NCBI GenBank assembly: GCA_028870815.1
Contig: JAGWOU010000095.1
Span: 1 to 6,778 of the forward strand
DNA length: 6,778 nucleotides
Source: Rhodospirillales bacterium
GTDB lineage: Bacteria; Pseudomonadota; Alphaproteobacteria; Acetobacterales; Acetobacteraceae
Direction: 5' to 3'
How positions within the stretch are numbered: position 1 is the stretch's first letter; each line of letters begins with the position of its first letter. Shown here piece by piece: positions 5,427 to 6,778 of this stretch. A program made the position numbers and the translations under genes. The notes below the pieces were generated by a model. It was not told where the DNA came from. It did not search any database and was given only the letters and a program-made list of their open reading frames with translations.

Positions 5427-6563
5427 ATGGCGAAGAACGGCGGCATCCGCATTGCGATCGCAGGGGTCGGCAATTGCGCGAGCTCCCTGGTTCAAGGGCT
5501 TTACTACTACACGCCAGAGCGCTGCGCCGAGGGCGTGGTTGGCCTCATGCACACCGAGATCGGCGGCTATCAGCCAAACGATATCAAGGTGGTCGCCGCG
5601 TTTGACGTGGATGCCCGCAAGGTCGGCCAGGACGTGGCAAAGGCCATCTTCGCCAAGCCCAACTGCACCAAGGTGTTCGAGCCGAACATCCCCGACATGG
5701 GCGTGACCGTGAAGATGGGCCAGGTGCTGGACGGTATTTCCGAGCATATGGCGAATTACGACGAGGACCGCACCTTCGTGCGTTCCGAGGCCAAGGAGCT
5801 GACCAAGGCCGAGATCGTGGCCGAGTTGAAGGCATCCAAGGCCGACGTACTGCTGAACTACATGCCGGTGGGCTCTGAAGCGGCCGCGCGTTTCTATGCT
5901 GAATGTGCGCTGGAGGCCGGCTGCGGTTTCGTCAACAACATGCCGGTCTTCATCGCCAGCGACAAAGCCTTTGCCGACCGTTTCGCTGCCGCCAATCTCC
6001 CGATCATCGGGGATGACATCAAATCCCAGGTGGGCGCCACCATCACCCACCGCGTGCTGACCGATTTGTTCGCCAAGCGCGGGGTGAAGCTGCTGCGCAC
6101 CTACCAGCTGAACACCGGTGGCAATACCGACTTCCTGAACATGAAGAACCAGGACCGTCTGGCTTCGAAGAAGGTTTCCAAAACCGAGGCAGTGCAGGCC
6201 GTTGCCAAGAAGCGGCTGGAGCGGGAAGACGTGCATATCGGCCCGTCCGACTATGTGCCTTGGCAGAACGACAACAAGATCGCCTTCATCCGCATGGAAG
6301 GCCTGCTGTTCGGCGACGTGCCGATGGATATCGAGCTGCGCCTTTCCGTGCAGGACAGCCCGAATTCCGCCGGTGTGGTCATCGACATGGTCCGCTGCTG
6401 CAAGCTGGCGCTGGAGCTGGGTGTTGGCGGCGTTCTTGCCGGTCCGTCCGCTTATTTCTGCAAGCACCCGCCGGTGCAGTACACGGACGATGTGGCCCAT
6501 GAAATGACGGAGGAATTCATCCGCACCCGTCCGGCCCTGGCAGCGGTGACCGCCGCCGAATGA
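5427..6563 (+). CDS. ino1: myo-Inositol-1-phosphate synthase, short bacterial type
   Basis: This 378-residue NAD-dependent enzyme converts glucose 6-phosphate to 1L-myo-inositol 1-phosphate (also numbered 3-phosphate). The Rossmann start is IAIAGVGNCASS (9-20). The diagnostic catalytic block is GDDIKSQVGATITHRVL (195-211, Asp197 and Lys199), followed by NTGGNTDFLN (229-238), SDYVPWQNDNK (274-284, Lys284), VQDSPNSAG (308-316, Asp310) and FCKHPP (344-349, Lys346). Its size and these motifs match the compact actinobacterial and bacterial form rather than the eukaryotic form of about 510-530 residues. The start at ATG 5427 is set by ACGAGG at 5415-5420. Its TGA overlaps the next ATG as ATGA (6560-6563), so the synthase and the nucleotidyltransferase are made together. 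This points to activation of inositol phosphate rather than to free inositol as the end product. Family identity is very secure; the downstream use is inference. Confidence 0.95.
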   Translation: MAKNGGIRIAIAGVGNCASSLVQGLYYYTPERCAEGVVGLMHTEIGGYQPNDIKVVAAFDVDARKVGQDVAKAIFAKPNCTKVFEPNIPDMGVTVKMGQVLDGISEHMANYDEDRTFVRSEAKELTKAEIVAELKASKADVLLNYMPVGSEAAARFYAECALEAGCGFVNNMPVFIASDKAFADRFAAANLPIIGDDIKSQVGATITHRVLTDLFAKRGVKLLRTYQLNTGGNTDFLNMKNQDRLASKKVSKTEAVQAVAKKRLEREDVHIGPSDYVPWQNDNKIAFIRMEGLLFGDVPMDIELRLSVQDSPNSAGVVIDMVRCCKLALELGVGGVLAGPSAYFCKHPPVQYTDDVAHEMTEEFIRTRPALAAVTAAE

Positions 6564-6778
6564 AATGCCTGATCGTCGCCGCCGGGCAGGGCACGCGCCT
6601 GCGCGAGAAAGGCGAGCTGAAGCCGCTCATCCCCATCCGCGGTGTGCCGCTGATCGAGCGCGTGATTGCCAATGGCCGGCAGGCGGGGATCGACGAATTC
6701 ATTGTCGTCACCGGCTACCGTTCGGATGAATTGCAGGCGCGCTTAAGCGAGTTCTCCAGCCGCTCAGGCATTCATATC
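6560..6778 (+). CDS. Nucleotidyltransferase, probable inositol-1-phosphate cytidylyltransferase (N-terminal part)
   Basis: Seventy-three codons are present and the frame is open at the window edge. The start MKCLIVAAGQGTRL (1-14) carries the GxGTRL nucleotide-binding signature, and KPLIPIRGVPLIERVI (21-36) supplies the conserved Lys21 and the following helix; FIVVTGY (47-53) is the next core strand. This is the NTP_transf_3 fold shared by sugar-1-phosphate and phosphocholine nucleotidyltransferases. ATGA coupling to inositol phosphate synthase favours CTP:inositol-1-phosphate cytidylyltransferase, which makes CDP-inositol in di-myo-inositol-phosphate producers; there it is often fused to a CDP-alcohol phosphotransferase. 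Whether such a domain or gene follows cannot be seen here. Guanylyl-, thymidylyl- or phosphocholine cytidylyltransferase are the alternatives. No separate Shine-Dalgarno sequence is evident. Confidence 0.8.
   Translation, partial: MKCLIVAAGQGTRLREKGELKPLIPIRGVPLIERVIANGRQAGIDEFIVVTGYRSDELQARLSEFSSRSGIHI

Noticed and set aside
5172..6500. Long open frame (442 codons) antisense to the inositol phosphate synthase gene
   Set aside because: The translation is His/Gly/Val/Leu-rich, with no recognisable motif and no ribosome site. It mirrors the codon bias of the highly conserved sense gene, a common artefact in GC-rich DNA.
1..6778. CRISPR arrays, insertion sequences, tRNA genes or prophage remnants
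   Set aside because: No spaced direct repeats, transposase motifs, terminal inverted repeats or tRNA-like sequence were seen by eye. The gene order looks like a stable metabolic locus.

Overview
The window is GC-rich, densely packed bacterial DNA with several ATGA start/stop overlaps. Protein style and codon use suggest an alphaproteobacterium. Acetobacteraceae is a reasonable guess because ceramides are known there, but no rRNA or other taxonomic marker is present. The content reads as a membrane sphingolipid locus joined to an inositol-phosphate activation operon.

Left part (1-3968): an unidentified C-terminal fragment is followed, with a 4-base overlap, by a GNAT-fold acyltransferase that resembles the bacterial ceramide synthase family (149-1279, +). 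Converging on it is a two-gene minus-strand operon: a fatty acyl-AMP ligase (2229-3968) and an extended short-chain reductase of CerR type (1276-2232), coupled through ATGA. These three genes match three of the five genes needed for ceramide synthesis in Caulobacter (acyltransferase, ketoreductase, acyl-AMP ligase). Serine palmitoyltransferase and its acyl carrier protein are not in the window.

Middle (3969-5426): a 137-base divergent control region holds a 16-base near-perfect palindrome and a TTGACA promoter element. It leads to a DXD glycosyltransferase of the GT32/Gly_transf_sug type (4106-5077, +). A gene-free stretch of about 350 bases follows. It contains an inverted repeat at the end of the glycosyltransferase gene, a site that can be read either as a Pho box or as a dyad operator, and a long, partly structured leader.

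Right part (5427-6778): myo-inositol-1-phosphate synthase (complete) overlaps by ATGA the start of a sugar-nucleotidyltransferase-like gene that runs off the window. The likeliest reading of the latter is an inositol-1-phosphate cytidylyltransferase producing CDP-inositol.

Working model (inference): the ligase supplies activated fatty acyl groups, the acyltransferase and reductase build (dihydro)ceramide, the synthase/cytidylyltransferase pair provides an activated inositol-phosphate head group, and the GT32 enzyme may add a sugar. The product would be a glycosylated inositol-phosphoceramide-like lipid, an analogue of the fungal IPC/MIPC pathway assembled from largely unrelated enzymes. The gene that would decide this, a CDP-alcohol phosphotransferase, would have to lie outside the window.
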